From: Paludicola sp. MB14-C6
GTDB taxonomy: Bacteria; Bacillota; Clostridia; Oscillospirales; Ruminococcaceae
Length of the DNA stretch: 64,000 bases
Assembly: GCF_030908625.1 (NCBI RefSeq)
Contig: NZ_CP133133.1
Location: 1,240,001 to 1,304,000 of the forward strand
Direction: 5' to 3'
Position numbers and translations under genes: made by a program
Shown: positions 16,742 through 25,392 of the stretch, in pieces
Layout of the letters: every line of letters begins with the position of its first letter
Position numbering within the stretch: the first letter of the stretch is position 1
The notes under the pieces: generated by a model
Told to the model about the DNA's origin: nothing
Database searches by the model: none
What the model saw: the letters and a program-made list of their open reading frames with translations, nothing else

Positions 16742-17216
16742 AATGTCTCGGTTTTTTACGAACGGTTAAAATTGCTTTTAAGATTGCCGAAGTTACTTGC
16801 AATCCAAGCTTCTCATTTTTCTCTAATAAGCTGTCAATTTCATCATTGGTGCAAACCACATATAGTGGGGGAAGATTATTTAGCGTAAGCGCGACAATAT
16901 CCTTTTTGCATCGGTCACATCGACAACAGTTCATCTTTTTCAATGCAATTTCCAATCGATTCATTACTAATCGTTCCGTTACATTATATAAAATGGATTC
17001 ACCGGGATTTTCGTTAATCCATTTAATCTCTTTATTTTGAAATAAAGCTGCCCCGTTTTGTGCTACAGCTTTTTCAAGCTTTTGCGATTCATTGATTTCT
17101 TGAATTTGATTTTGGGATTCCTTATCTTCGGGTTCTTCCGAAGATTGTTTTGATGCTGACGGCATTATTTTTTTATACATCAGTTCTTTATCAAAAGCCT
17201 TTTTCACTTTTGCCAT
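16740..17216 (-). CDS. ComFB-domain protein
   Basis: The start is taken as ATG 17216 after AAAGGCG; an in-frame ATG at 17258 adds 14 residues without a better ribosome site. The 158-residue protein has a polar Gln/Glu-rich N-terminal half (about 1-60) and a ComFB domain (PF10719) from about 75. The domain runs LYNVTERLVMNRLE, then a cysteine cluster (C97, C98, C100, C103) and DIVALTLNNLPPLYVV. ComFB is a late-competence operon protein of unknown role in B. subtilis. Some cyanobacterial relatives are reported to bind cyclic nucleotides. It follows parA by 53 bases and is probably its partner. Confidence 0.85.
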   Translation of the reverse strand: MAKVKKAFDKELMYKKIMPSASKQSSEEPEDKESQNQIQEINESQKLEKAVAQNGAALFQNKEIKWINENPGESILYNVTERLVMNRLEIALKKMNCCRCDRCKKDIVALTLNNLPPLYVVCTNDEIDSLLEKNEKLGLQVTSAILKAILTVRKKPRH

Positions 17217-17269
17217 TTCAGAATTCACGCCTTTCTCATTGGCACATTTTCTAATCAATAGCTAGAATA

Positions 17270-18031
17270 CTAAATACCAACAGATAACATTTCCTCAACA
17301 AGCGATTTATAATCCATAACCGCATTGTTATTTGGAGCATATTCATAAATACTTTGTTGATTTGTTTGTGCTTCCATAATTGCTACACTAGAACGTATTG
17401 TGCTCACAAACAGATGCGTATGCAATTCTTGTGCAATCAGCTGAGCTGTGCCCAAGATATCCTTACTCAACACCGTATTTTTATTAAACTTGGTTAATAC
17501 AATTCCCTCAAGCTTAAGGTTGGGATTACAATAATTGCGCACTTTATCCACCGTTTCGGATAATTGTGCGATACCTTGCAAACTAAAAATATCCGCATTC
17601 ATAGGTATAATAATACCATTTGCTGCTGTAAACGCATTTACGGTTAATATACTCAATGCGGGTGGGGTATCAATTAAAATATAATCATATTTTGAAGTGA
17701 GGGTAGCAAGCGCTTCTTTTAATAAATATTCTCTTCCTGTTTGGGTAAATTCAAGCTCAACGCCACTTAATAATATGTTTGAAGATATAATGTCAAAAAC
17801 ACCTGCTCTTTGAATTGCAAACAAAGGCTTAACATCGCCCTTTAATACATCATATATTGTTGCACAATCTTCAGAACACGCACCTACACTAAAAGAAAGA
17901 TTGGATTGCGGGTCTAAGTCAACACAAAGCACACGGTTTCCTTTTTCTTTTAAGCCTGCTGCAATGGCACAAGTAGTAGTGGTTTTCCCCACACCGCCCT
18001 TTTGATTGGCGAATGCAATTATTTTAGCCAT
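17270..18031 (-). CDS. ParA/Soj-family ATPase
   Basis: The 253-residue protein is a deviant Walker A ATPase (KGGVGKTTT, signature Lys11 and Lys16) with LDPQSNLS and a Walker B-like ILIDTPPALS. It is the ParA/Soj type, lacking the N-terminal DNA-binding domain of plasmid ParA and the C-terminal membrane-targeting helix of MinD/FlhG. Such proteins position chromosomes, plasmids, chemoreceptor arrays or other cargo. No parB follows; the downstream gene is comFB and the upstream block is the end of the motility operon (cheD), which suggests cargo other than the origin. GGGGAG precedes the ATG. Confidence 0.9.
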   Translation of the reverse strand: MAKIIAFANQKGGVGKTTTTCAIAAGLKEKGNRVLCVDLDPQSNLSFSVGACSEDCATIYDVLKGDVKPLFAIQRAGVFDIISSNILLSGVELEFTQTGREYLLKEALATLTSKYDYILIDTPPALSILTVNAFTAANGIIIPMNADIFSLQGIAQLSETVDKVRNYCNPNLKLEGIVLTKFNKNTVLSKDILGTAQLIAQELHTHLFVSTIRSSVAIMEAQTNQQSIYEYAPNNNAVMDYKSLVEEMLSVGI

Positions 18032-18123
18032 CTATATGACACTCCCCTAATTTGGATTTCTATTACAGTATAGTATAACATAAATAAATATAAATGAAAA
18101 GGGATTTAGCCTTCAAAGGTGAA

Positions 18124-18169
18124 TTATGCTATTTTATAGCATAACCCAGAAGTAGATTACTTCTGGGTT
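18124..18169. other. Two tandem perfect hairpins upstream of parA
   Basis: TTATGCTAT (18124-18132) pairs with ATAGCATAA (18136-18144), and AACCCAGAAGT (18143-18153) pairs with ACTTCTGGGTT (18159-18169). They lie in the 284-base gap between cheD and parA. The second is followed on the plus strand by a T-rich stretch, but no plus-strand gene needs a terminator here. They may be terminators of minus-strand read-through or regulatory structures in the parA leader. The remainder of 18032-18270 shows no gene. Confidence 0.5.
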
Positions 18170-18270
18170 TGATTTTTATATGAAAGAAGTTTTTAATTTC
18201 TATTTCGCTCTAGTATGATACATTCCAATGCAACAATACATCGATAGTAGCCGTACGCTCCCAAATTTTC

Positions 18271-18309
18271 AACAAAACCGATACGAAAGTGTGGATAACT
18301 TTGTATCGG
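18271..18309 (-). terminator. Probable terminator of the fla/che operon
   Basis: On the minus strand CCGATACAAAG (18309-18299) pairs with CTTTCGTATCGG (18289-18278), with one bulged base, and is followed by TTTTGTT. It begins seven bases after the cheD stop codon and would end the roughly 25-kb flagellar transcript. Confidence 0.7.
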
Positions 18310-18315
18310 CATATC

Positions 18316-18801
18316 TTATAATATTTTTGTTTCACGATTAAATGATTTGACTTCAACCGCTCCGGTATCGACATGAAAATATACTGTTCGTCCAAAATTC
18401 AACCCTGTATCCTCTGCGTATAATTGGATGCGATTTTCTTGCAAAACCTTTTTCACTGCTTCAATATTGCGTGCGCCAATATTTCCAAAGCTTGAATCTC
18501 CTGAAACCTCAAACATTTTTGCTCCACCAACAATTTTTGCTTTCAACCTTGTTTTTTGACATTGATAACCCTGCAGCTTTTCCAACATATGCGGAATACA
18601 AGTATCAGCATATTTATTTACGTTCTTTTCATTTTTAATATCCGGACAATTAGGTAGCATAATATGGCCTAATGCGCCAATTTTTAAAATAGGTTCGTAT
18701 AAACAAATTCCTATGCATGATCCTAATGCAAAAGTTACTAACGTATTTGGTGCTGTTGTGATATTCATATCTGAAATGCCAATTGTAATTATCTCACTCA
18801 T
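18316..18801 (-). CDS. cheD: Chemoreceptor glutamine deamidase CheD
   Basis: Deamidates glutamines on methyl-accepting chemotaxis receptors and, in the Bacillus-type system, works with CheC and CheY-P in adaptation. The 161-residue protein has the catalytic Cys29 in ALGSCIGICLY, His46 in GALGHIMLP, and the KIVGGAKMF and GNIGARNIEAV motifs. Its ATG overlaps the cheC stop by four bases (ATGA), indicating translational coupling. It is the last gene of the long minus-strand operon. Confidence 0.96.
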   Translation of the reverse strand: MSEIITIGISDMNITTAPNTLVTFALGSCIGICLYEPILKIGALGHIMLPNCPDIKNEKNVNKYADTCIPHMLEKLQGYQCQKTRLKAKIVGGAKMFEVSGDSSFGNIGARNIEAVKKVLQENRIQLYAEDTGLNFGRTVYFHVDTGAVEVKSFNRETKIL

Positions 18802-19421
18802 AACTCAATACCCAATCTTGTCATCATAATATTTAAGGATTCTAACGTAGGAACCAGTAGGATATTTGATGAGACGGATTGGTCTAAATCCAATAAAACG
18901 CCTTCAATAAAAATAATCTGATCTGATGCCGGAGAAAGTTCGATTGCAGGAACAGCTAAAAGTGCACCAACCATATCTACCGCTACTGCAGGAACGGAAA
19001 TGTTAATGTTAAGTCCTGTTAGGGAAGAGATTGCATTGATATATGATGCCGTTAATATATTGCCTATTTCTGAAACTGCAGAAAGTTCCATTTCACTAAG
19101 TCCTTTTAAAAACGAAACATGCTCGCCCATTAACTTTTCAATAATATCTCCAACAAATTTTTCTTCAATTAAAAACATCATAATGCCTTCAATATCGCCA
19201 ATAAACTTTGCTAAGATACCCACCATTACGTTTTCCGGGCCGCCCAATAAACTACCTGCATCTTTAATATCTAATATTTTCACCTTTGGAACCGACATAT
19301 CAACAGGTAAGTTTAACATTTCGGAAAGAGAAGTAGCTGCATTGCCTGCTCCAATATTTCCTATTTCTTTTAAAACGTCAATATGCATTTCATTGAGTTG
19401 CTCTAAGTTGTTAATTTTCAT
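18798..19421 (-). CDS. cheC: CheY-P phosphatase CheC
   Basis: Dephosphorylates CheY-P and binds CheD. The 207-residue protein carries two copies of the CheC active-site pattern (D/S)xxxExxNxxxG: one in DVLKEIGNIGAGNA near residue 15, the other in SAVSEIGNILTASY near residue 115. Both sites are intact, as in true CheC. It lies between fapA and cheD in the motility operon. The receptor kinase genes cheA and cheW are not in this window. Confidence 0.96.
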   Translation of the reverse strand: MKINNLEQLNEMHIDVLKEIGNIGAGNAATSLSEMLNLPVDMSVPKVKILDIKDAGSLLGGPENVMVGILAKFIGDIEGIMMFLIEEKFVGDIIEKLMGEHVSFLKGLSEMELSAVSEIGNILTASYINAISSLTGLNINISVPAVAVDMVGALLAVPAIELSPASDQIIFIEGVLLDLDQSVSSNILLVPTLESLNIMMTRLGIEL

Positions 19422-19484
19422 ATTGCCCTCTCCAAATATATAAAATTTCTACCACCATAGTTCATAGTTAGCTTATACTGCACA

Positions 19485-20993
19485 CTATAGCTTCTCTGAC
19501 GGAAGAATTTGCCCTGCTGTTAAATCATGTCCATCGGCGTAAAATTTCGTATTACTATATTCCTCGGAAATATTCATATATAAATATCCGATGTTAATTT
19601 TAGTACCAATATACACTTTTTTTAATGCAATAACTTTAAATGCATATGGTCGATTCATTTCCTCTTGCGCTTTTTCAAGTTCTTTTTGTAATTCAATAAT
19701 TTCACCGGCTACTTTATTCTTTTCCATCATTGCTTGCTTCAAATCTTGCTTTGCTTGTGGATCGCCCATACTCCGAGATAATAAACGAATATTATCTTGC
19801 AACTGCTGTTGCACATATTGTTTGCCGTTTATCTTAGATTGAACTTGCTCTAAATTTTTTCTTAATCGAATAAAATCAGGAGTCATACATTCTCTAATTT
19901 CGTCGCTGTCTAGTATAATAATTGTTTGCACATTGGTTGACGCACCAATATAGGAAGCATAAATCATAACACCCGCTTGACATACACCACCTATTATGCT
20001 TGCTTTGCTTCCTTTTAATATAACAGAGCCTTTTGCATTCGTATTGCTATTTAACAATACATCTGCATAAACATCTCCATCACATTCAACGCTTGTATTC
20101 TCTATGTACTTACTGATAATATTGCCCTTAGCTTGCAGCTTACCGATACCCATTCCGTTCATACCACTCATAATGTTGATATTTCCTTCGGCGATTAAAG
20201 TAGCACCTTCCACAATACCTTTTACAGTAATATCTTTTTTTGATTTAACGGTAAAACCTTCTCTAACATCGCCTTGAACAATAACGGAACCCACGCTGTC
20301 TATATTTCCAACTGCGCTGTTCACATCGCCCTTGATAATATAAACATCATTCACACATACCAGTTTACCTCGTAATTCTACTGATCCATCTATTTCTGCT
20401 AAAACAGACATTCGATCTTCAGATAAAACTGTGTGTGTTCCCGGATGTACTTCACCGGGAATACCTTGCCTAAACGGAATAGGTTCTCCAAAGATGTTCA
20501 TACCATCTACACCATCTATAGCAGGTGTTGCCGTACACAATACATCACCTTTATTTACGTTTTGTACTGTACCTAATTCCTTATAGTCAACAATACCATT
20601 CTCATTTTCTTTTAAACGAATGGATTCATCCGTTTTAAAAGAATAGGTAATCGTTCCGTTTTTCCCATCAATTGGAGCAATGCCTCGTGCGGCTGTCAAT
20701 TCACTATAGAACAATCGTTTTTCACAAAAGTTTTGAATCGCCTCAGTATCTATACCATATGTAATGCCTTGCTCGTTTAAAACATTTTGTATGTCTTCTA
20801 CAGCGACTGTTTGCCTTTGGTCTACAAGTTTTACTCGAATATAGGCAACAAGATTATCACTAGATACCCTCAAGTTAATTTCGGGTGGGGCAAGTTGTTG
20901 CAACTGTTCTTGTAACCTCTCCGCTTCACTCTTAGGCGACAGTTCAGAATTTTCAGTTGTGTTGTTTGGGTTCGATTCATTATAGTCCGCCAT
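19485..20993 (-). CDS. FapA/DUF342-family protein
   Basis: The 502-residue protein belongs to the FapA (flagellar assembly protein A, DUF342) family. It has an N-terminal polar region, then the conserved ATPAIDGVDGMNIFG stretch near residue 155-170. A beta-helix segment with GDVNSAVGNIDSVGSVIVQGDVREG follows, and then a coiled-coil region (about 375-445) rich in Gln, Lys and Glu. Family members often lie in flagellar operons, and Vibrio FapA has been linked to polar flagellar synthesis. It sits between the rod-protein genes and cheC here. Its exact role is unknown. Confidence 0.88.
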   Translation of the reverse strand: MADYNESNPNNTTENSELSPKSEAERLQEQLQQLAPPEINLRVSSDNLVAYIRVKLVDQRQTVAVEDIQNVLNEQGITYGIDTEAIQNFCEKRLFYSELTAARGIAPIDGKNGTITYSFKTDESIRLKENENGIVDYKELGTVQNVNKGDVLCTATPAIDGVDGMNIFGEPIPFRQGIPGEVHPGTHTVLSEDRMSVLAEIDGSVELRGKLVCVNDVYIIKGDVNSAVGNIDSVGSVIVQGDVREGFTVKSKKDITVKGIVEGATLIAEGNINIMSGMNGMGIGKLQAKGNIISKYIENTSVECDGDVYADVLLNSNTNAKGSVILKGSKASIIGGVCQAGVMIYASYIGASTNVQTIIILDSDEIRECMTPDFIRLRKNLEQVQSKINGKQYVQQQLQDNIRLLSRSMGDPQAKQDLKQAMMEKNKVAGEIIELQKELEKAQEEMNRPYAFKVIALKKVYIGTKINIGYLYMNISEEYSNTKFYADGHDLTAGQILPSEKL

Positions 20994-21027
20994 TGAAATT
21001 CAACTCTTTTCCAATATTATGATTGTT

Positions 21028-21729
21028 TTATCTTAATGCATTAACTGTTTGCATTATTTCATCTGAAATTTGCACTATTCTTGTATTTAACTGAAATGCG
21101 CGTTGTACCTCAATCATATCTACCATAGATTGCGTTAAATCTACGTTTGAATTTTCCAAGCAACCCCTTGTTGGAACAATATCTTTGTTTTGTTGTGCTG
21201 CGCCTGAAGCGGCAGTTGGTTTAAAAAATAATCCGCCCTCTATTTCCAATCCACCATTATTTGCAAATGTATACACACCTATATCATGGTTATCTTCTTC
21301 ATTCTTCACTTCAATTCGTTGCCCTTTAGAGTTTAAAACAAATCCGCCTTGTGCGCCAGTTAAGTAAAACTTATCCCCAGCTTTTGTCAACTCAAAGTTA
21401 CCACAGCGGGAATATTGAATGCCATTTGCTGTTTCTAATGCAAAAAAGCCATTATCAGATGGAATCGCATAATCTAACAGTCTTCCTGTATTTTGGTAAG
21501 CTCCTTGTTGGTGCAAAACATCTGTTTTTAAAAGCTTTGTGCCATGACCTACCTTTAAATTGCTATCTCCTTGTGCCTGACGAAGATTGGTATAAACCAA
21601 ATCAGCAAAAGTTGTTTTGGAAGTTTTATAGCCGGATGTAGAAACGTTTGCAATATTGTTTGCAACAACATCAAGTCCTGTTTGCAATTGAACAGCTCCT
21701 GTTGAAGCAGTATAGAATGCAGTAATCAT
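21028..21729 (-). CDS. Flagellar rod/hook-basal body protein, FlgG/FlhP type
   Basis: The 233-residue protein has the N-terminal rod motif AFYTASTGAVQLQTGLDVVANNIANVSTSGYK and a C-terminal helix with NSNVDLTQSMVDMIEVQRAFQLNTR. Both are diagnostic of the axial FlgB/C/F/G/E family. The length fits a distal-rod protein. It pairs with the gene at 21747-22487, as FlhO/FlhP do in B. subtilis. Which of the two is the true distal rod FlgG cannot be settled by eye. Confidence 0.93.
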   Translation of the reverse strand: MITAFYTASTGAVQLQTGLDVVANNIANVSTSGYKTSKTTFADLVYTNLRQAQGDSNLKVGHGTKLLKTDVLHQQGAYQNTGRLLDYAIPSDNGFFALETANGIQYSRCGNFELTKAGDKFYLTGAQGGFVLNSKGQRIEVKNEEDNHDIGVYTFANNGGLEIEGGLFFKPTAASGAAQQNKDIVPTRGCLENSNVDLTQSMVDMIEVQRAFQLNTRIVQISDEIMQTVNALR

Positions 21730-21746
21730 AAATAACTTCCTCTCTA

Positions 21747-22487
21747 TTAGTTAATACGTCCGATTTGAGTAACGGCACTTCCCAATGTTGAATCATACAT
21801 TTTAATTGCTTGAGAAACACTTTGTAAAACACGTTGTGTAGCAATAGAGCTTGATAACTCTTCCCCAATATTTACGTTGGAGCCTTCTACTGATTTCCAC
21901 ATAATGGATGGATTTTGAACTTTTGTTGCATTAGCTCCTGAAAAAAGCCCTGTTCCAACCGTTAACAAATTTTTATAATCCGCAAAATCATAAAGTGCAA
22001 GCTTTCCGATTGCAGTTCCTTTTTCATTGTATATATTTCCACGTTCATCAGCTGTAACTTGATCCGTGCCCAACCGAATCGGTCCGTTTTCACCTAATAC
22101 TCTGCCAACACCTTGCAATATTAAATAGCCCTCATTGTCGACATTAAAGCTTCCTGAGCGAGTATAAACAGTATTGCCGGCTTGATTTTGAACTGCAAAA
22201 AAGCCTTGTCCTGTTATCGAAAAATCTAATGTACGGTCAGTTTGTTCGACTGTTCCTTGTGAATGAACGGTTGCCGAAATATCCGCAGTACGAAACATTG
22301 AAGTTTTTCCGATAGGCGTTGTATTTCCATCAATTCGATTGATGATTAACTCATCAAAAGTTTTTGTTAATATCTTGCTTTTTTTAAATCCGGGCGTTTT
22401 TACATTTGCAATATTATTGCTGATTGCAGATAACATTCTATTTTGTGTCATCATACTGGAGCTCAAATTATAAAAACCTCGTGTCAT
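21747..22487 (-). CDS. Flagellar rod/hook-basal body protein, FlgF/FlhO type
   Basis: The 246-residue protein has an N-terminal SSSMMTQNRMLSAISNNIANVKTPGFKK motif and a TLDFSITGQGFF segment. Its C-terminus contains EGSNVNIGEELSSSIATQRVLQSVSQAIKMYDS. These are conserved in proximal/distal rod proteins. AATGGAGG lies before the ATG. It is the first of two adjacent rod paralogues placed after sigD, an order like the flhO-flhP pair of Bacillus, although here they sit inside the main operon. Confidence 0.92.
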   Translation of the reverse strand: MTRGFYNLSSSMMTQNRMLSAISNNIANVKTPGFKKSKILTKTFDELIINRIDGNTTPIGKTSMFRTADISATVHSQGTVEQTDRTLDFSITGQGFFAVQNQAGNTVYTRSGSFNVDNEGYLILQGVGRVLGENGPIRLGTDQVTADERGNIYNEKGTAIGKLALYDFADYKNLLTVGTGLFSGANATKVQNPSIMWKSVEGSNVNIGEELSSSIATQRVLQSVSQAIKMYDSTLGSAVTQIGRIN

Positions 22488-22518
22488 AAAACAACCTCCA
22501 TTTCTTTTTAGCTAAAAG

Positions 22519-23298
22519 CTAGTTCGTAATATACTGTTCAATAACCGCTTTTAGCTTTTTTAATGCGTTTGAATGAATTTGAGATACACGGGAATCACTG
22601 ATATTTAGAATATTTGCAATATCTTTAATCTTTAGTTGCTCTTTATAGTGTAATGCAATAACTAACTTCTCATTTTCTTTTAATGATTCTATTGCATTCG
22701 CAACGGTTGTTGCTAATTCTTGATTGGCTAATCGTTGTTCAGGACTATCCGAATGAGAGGTAAAAAGTTCAGCAAGTGTATTTTCTGCATTACTTTCATA
22801 AACTACTTGCTCAAAAGAATACACATTTAAAGAATACACTTCAAGCTGCAGCTTACCCAACTCATTAACAGTCATATTCAAATGATCTGCAAGTTCCTGT
22901 TGAGAGGGATGATGCTCAAGCTTGTTGCATAAATCGGATTCTGCTTCCGCAAGCACTTTCGCCATTCTTTTCACTCTTCGAGGAAAGCAGTCTTGTCTTC
23001 GAATAAAGTCAATCATGGCTCCTTTTATTTTTATGGAAGCAAATGTTTCAAATTTAACATTTTTCGATAAATCAAATTTTTCTATTGCATCTAATAAAGC
23101 AATAATGCCTTCATTGATTAAATCATCTAAGAAGTTTACATATTGGTAACTTCCCGTAGTTCTTAATGCAATTTGACGAACCAAAGGGCTATATAGAGTG
23201 ATTAACGTATTACGGATATCTACGCTCTGCGTATCCTCGTATTTTTTCCATAAGTCATAATGTTGAATTGGTAAAGTTTCAGCCTTTAGCGCTTGCAT
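22519..23298 (-). CDS. sigD: RNA polymerase sigma factor for flagellar genes (sigma-D/FliA)
   Basis: Directs RNA polymerase to late flagellar promoters; in this window those upstream of flgM, flagellin and fliD. The start is ATG 23298, eight bases after AAGGGG (GTG 23307 is less likely). The 259-residue protein has region 2 (ALLDAIEKFDLSKNVKFETFASIKIKGAMIDFIRRQD), region 3 (SQQELADHLNMTVNEL) and region 4 with a helix-turn-helix (IKDIANILNISDSRVSQIHSNALKKLK). It is inhibited by FlgM, encoded at 43944. It follows flhA directly. Confidence 0.96.
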   Translation of the reverse strand: MQALKAETLPIQHYDLWKKYEDTQSVDIRNTLITLYSPLVRQIALRTTGSYQYVNFLDDLINEGIIALLDAIEKFDLSKNVKFETFASIKIKGAMIDFIRRQDCFPRRVKRMAKVLAEAESDLCNKLEHHPSQQELADHLNMTVNELGKLQLEVYSLNVYSFEQVVYESNAENTLAELFTSHSDSPEQRLANQELATTVANAIESLKENEKLVIALHYKEQLKIKDIANILNISDSRVSQIHSNALKKLKAVIEQYITN

Positions 23299-23328
23299 CC
23301 ATATCACCCCTTCTTATGTTTGTTAGTA

Positions 23329-25392
23329 TTAGTCAAGTGTAACGTTTGCAAGAGCTTGTATTTGAACATTGATATCAATTTCGTTAAATGATAGAATAAC
23401 TGCATCTTGATAGAATTGCTCAAGCATTCTGCTAAAATAAATTCTTACAACCGGTGAAGTTAATATAATTGGAACTTGGATGACTTCTTTGACTTTTGCG
23501 ATACAATCCAACAAATTTGATACAATTTTTTGAATGATTTGTGGATCTAAAGCCAGATAGGTTCCTTGATCATTTTTATTGATTGCGTTTAGGATTACTT
23601 TTTCCACTTCACTATCTAATGTAATAACACGAATTTGACCGCCGTCGGACCATTTTCTTGTAATGGTACGTTTCAATGCTTGGCGAACATATTCCGTTAA
23701 CAACTCAGTATCTCGTATCGATGGTGCATAATCCGATAATGTTTCTAATATCGTCTCTATATCTCTTATTGGAACACCTTCTTTTAATAAGTTAGCAAGT
23801 ATCTTTTGTAATCCGCTAAATGAAATAATATTTGGTACGACATCATCCACGAGTGTTGTATTGTATTTACGAACAGTATCCAATAGCTGATTTACATCCT
23901 GACGAGATAATAACTCATGTGCATGGCGTTTTACGACCTCGGACAAATGTGTGATTACAACCGATAGCGGATCAATAACCGTATAACCGTATATTTCGGC
24001 AAGCTCTTTTTTATCTTGAGTAATCCATTTACTTGGAATACCATAAGCCGGCTCAATCGTATCAATACCATCAATTGTACCCGATACTCCACCCGGATCT
24101 AAAGCTAAATAATAATCAACTAAAATTTCGCCTTTTGCGATTTCTTCGCCTTTTATTTTAATAATATATTGATTTGGATTCAAAAATCCATTATCTCGGA
24201 GTCGAACTTCCGGAACAACTGCGCCCATTTCCAATGCAAATTGTCTGCGGAACATAACCAAACGTTCAATAAAGCTCGAACCGCTTCTTTCATCAATCAA
24301 TGGCAATAAGCTATATCCGAACTCCATTTCAATCGAATCAATTTGGAGTAGATTATATACATTATCAATATTGCGATAATATTCGCCCTCATCTACTGCA
24401 TTTTCAACAGGTGCAGCCGTAGATTCCATTGCGAAAGCCCTAGCTTTTTCTTGCTTTTGAGTTTGTATGAGTTTATACCCCATAAAGGCTAAAAGCGCAC
24501 CAAACGGAATAAAGATATACCAAGGCATACCCGGTATTAAGCCAAGAACCGCAATAGCAATACCTGAAATAATCAAAGAAATCGGCTGTGCCATAAACTG
24601 TCTGGTAATGTCTGTACTCAAATGTTCTTGAGATGCTGCACGAGTTACAATCATACCCGTTGCAGTAGAAATCAATAAGGCAGGTATTTGGGCAACCAAT
24701 CCGTCACCAACCGTTGCAATAGAGTAAATATGTAATACGTCAGTAAAAGAAGCCCCACCTTGTACCATACCGATAATCGTACCACCAATAAAGTTAATAA
24801 AAGTAATGATGATTGACATAATCGCATCACCTTTAACAAACTTCGTAGCACCATCCATAGAGCCAAAAAATTCGGCTTCTCGCTGGATATTTTCACGTCT
24901 GATTTTCGCTTGCTGTTCATCAATTAAACCAGAACTTAAGTCAGCATCAATTGCCATCTGTTTACCCGGCATTGCATCTAATGTAAAACGTGCAGATACC
25001 TCTGCAACACGCTCAGCACCTTTTGTAATTACAATAAATTGTACTAATACGATAATTAAGAATACAATAAATCCAACTACGATATTCCCAGATAAAACGA
25101 AGCTACCAAACGTTTTAATTACTTGTCCTGCTTCACCTTGTTTGGTTAAGATTAAACGAGTTGAAGAAATATTTAATCCAAGCCTGAACAATGTTGTAAT
25201 CAGCAAGATGGAAGGAAACACTGAAAATTCAAGCGTTTCTTTTATGTACATGGTAATTAACAAAATCATCAAAGACAGCGTAATGTTGATTACATACATA
25301 ACATCCAACATAAACGCCGGCAAAGGAACAATAATCAGAAATACAATCAAAACGACTGCAACGGCTATCAAGTTATTTAATATTTTCTTCAT
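23329..25392 (-). CDS. flhA: Flagellar export gate protein FlhA
   Basis: Main gate of the flagellar type III export apparatus. The start is ATG 25392, which overlaps the flhB stop by four bases (ATGA) and has AAAGAG eight bases upstream; an in-frame start at 25428 lies inside flhB. The 687-residue protein has about eight N-terminal membrane helices (to about 310) with the FHIPEP-family cytoplasmic motif ARFTLDAMPGKQMAIDADL, and a large cytosolic domain that docks export cargo. flhF and flhG, which often follow flhA, are missing. Confidence 0.97.
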   Translation of the reverse strand: MKKILNNLIAVAVVLIVFLIIVPLPAFMLDVMYVINITLSLMILLITMYIKETLEFSVFPSILLITTLFRLGLNISSTRLILTKQGEAGQVIKTFGSFVLSGNIVVGFIVFLIIVLVQFIVITKGAERVAEVSARFTLDAMPGKQMAIDADLSSGLIDEQQAKIRRENIQREAEFFGSMDGATKFVKGDAIMSIIITFINFIGGTIIGMVQGGASFTDVLHIYSIATVGDGLVAQIPALLISTATGMIVTRAASQEHLSTDITRQFMAQPISLIISGIAIAVLGLIPGMPWYIFIPFGALLAFMGYKLIQTQKQEKARAFAMESTAAPVENAVDEGEYYRNIDNVYNLLQIDSIEMEFGYSLLPLIDERSGSSFIERLVMFRRQFALEMGAVVPEVRLRDNGFLNPNQYIIKIKGEEIAKGEILVDYYLALDPGGVSGTIDGIDTIEPAYGIPSKWITQDKKELAEIYGYTVIDPLSVVITHLSEVVKRHAHELLSRQDVNQLLDTVRKYNTTLVDDVVPNIISFSGLQKILANLLKEGVPIRDIETILETLSDYAPSIRDTELLTEYVRQALKRTITRKWSDGGQIRVITLDSEVEKVILNAINKNDQGTYLALDPQIIQKIVSNLLDCIAKVKEVIQVPIILTSPVVRIYFSRMLEQFYQDAVILSFNEIDINVQIQALANVTLD

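Noticed and set aside
18278..18309. GCCGATAC on the minus strand as a sigma-D promoter for parA
   Set aside because: No TAAA-like -35 box at 15 bases, and the sequence is one arm of the cheD terminator.
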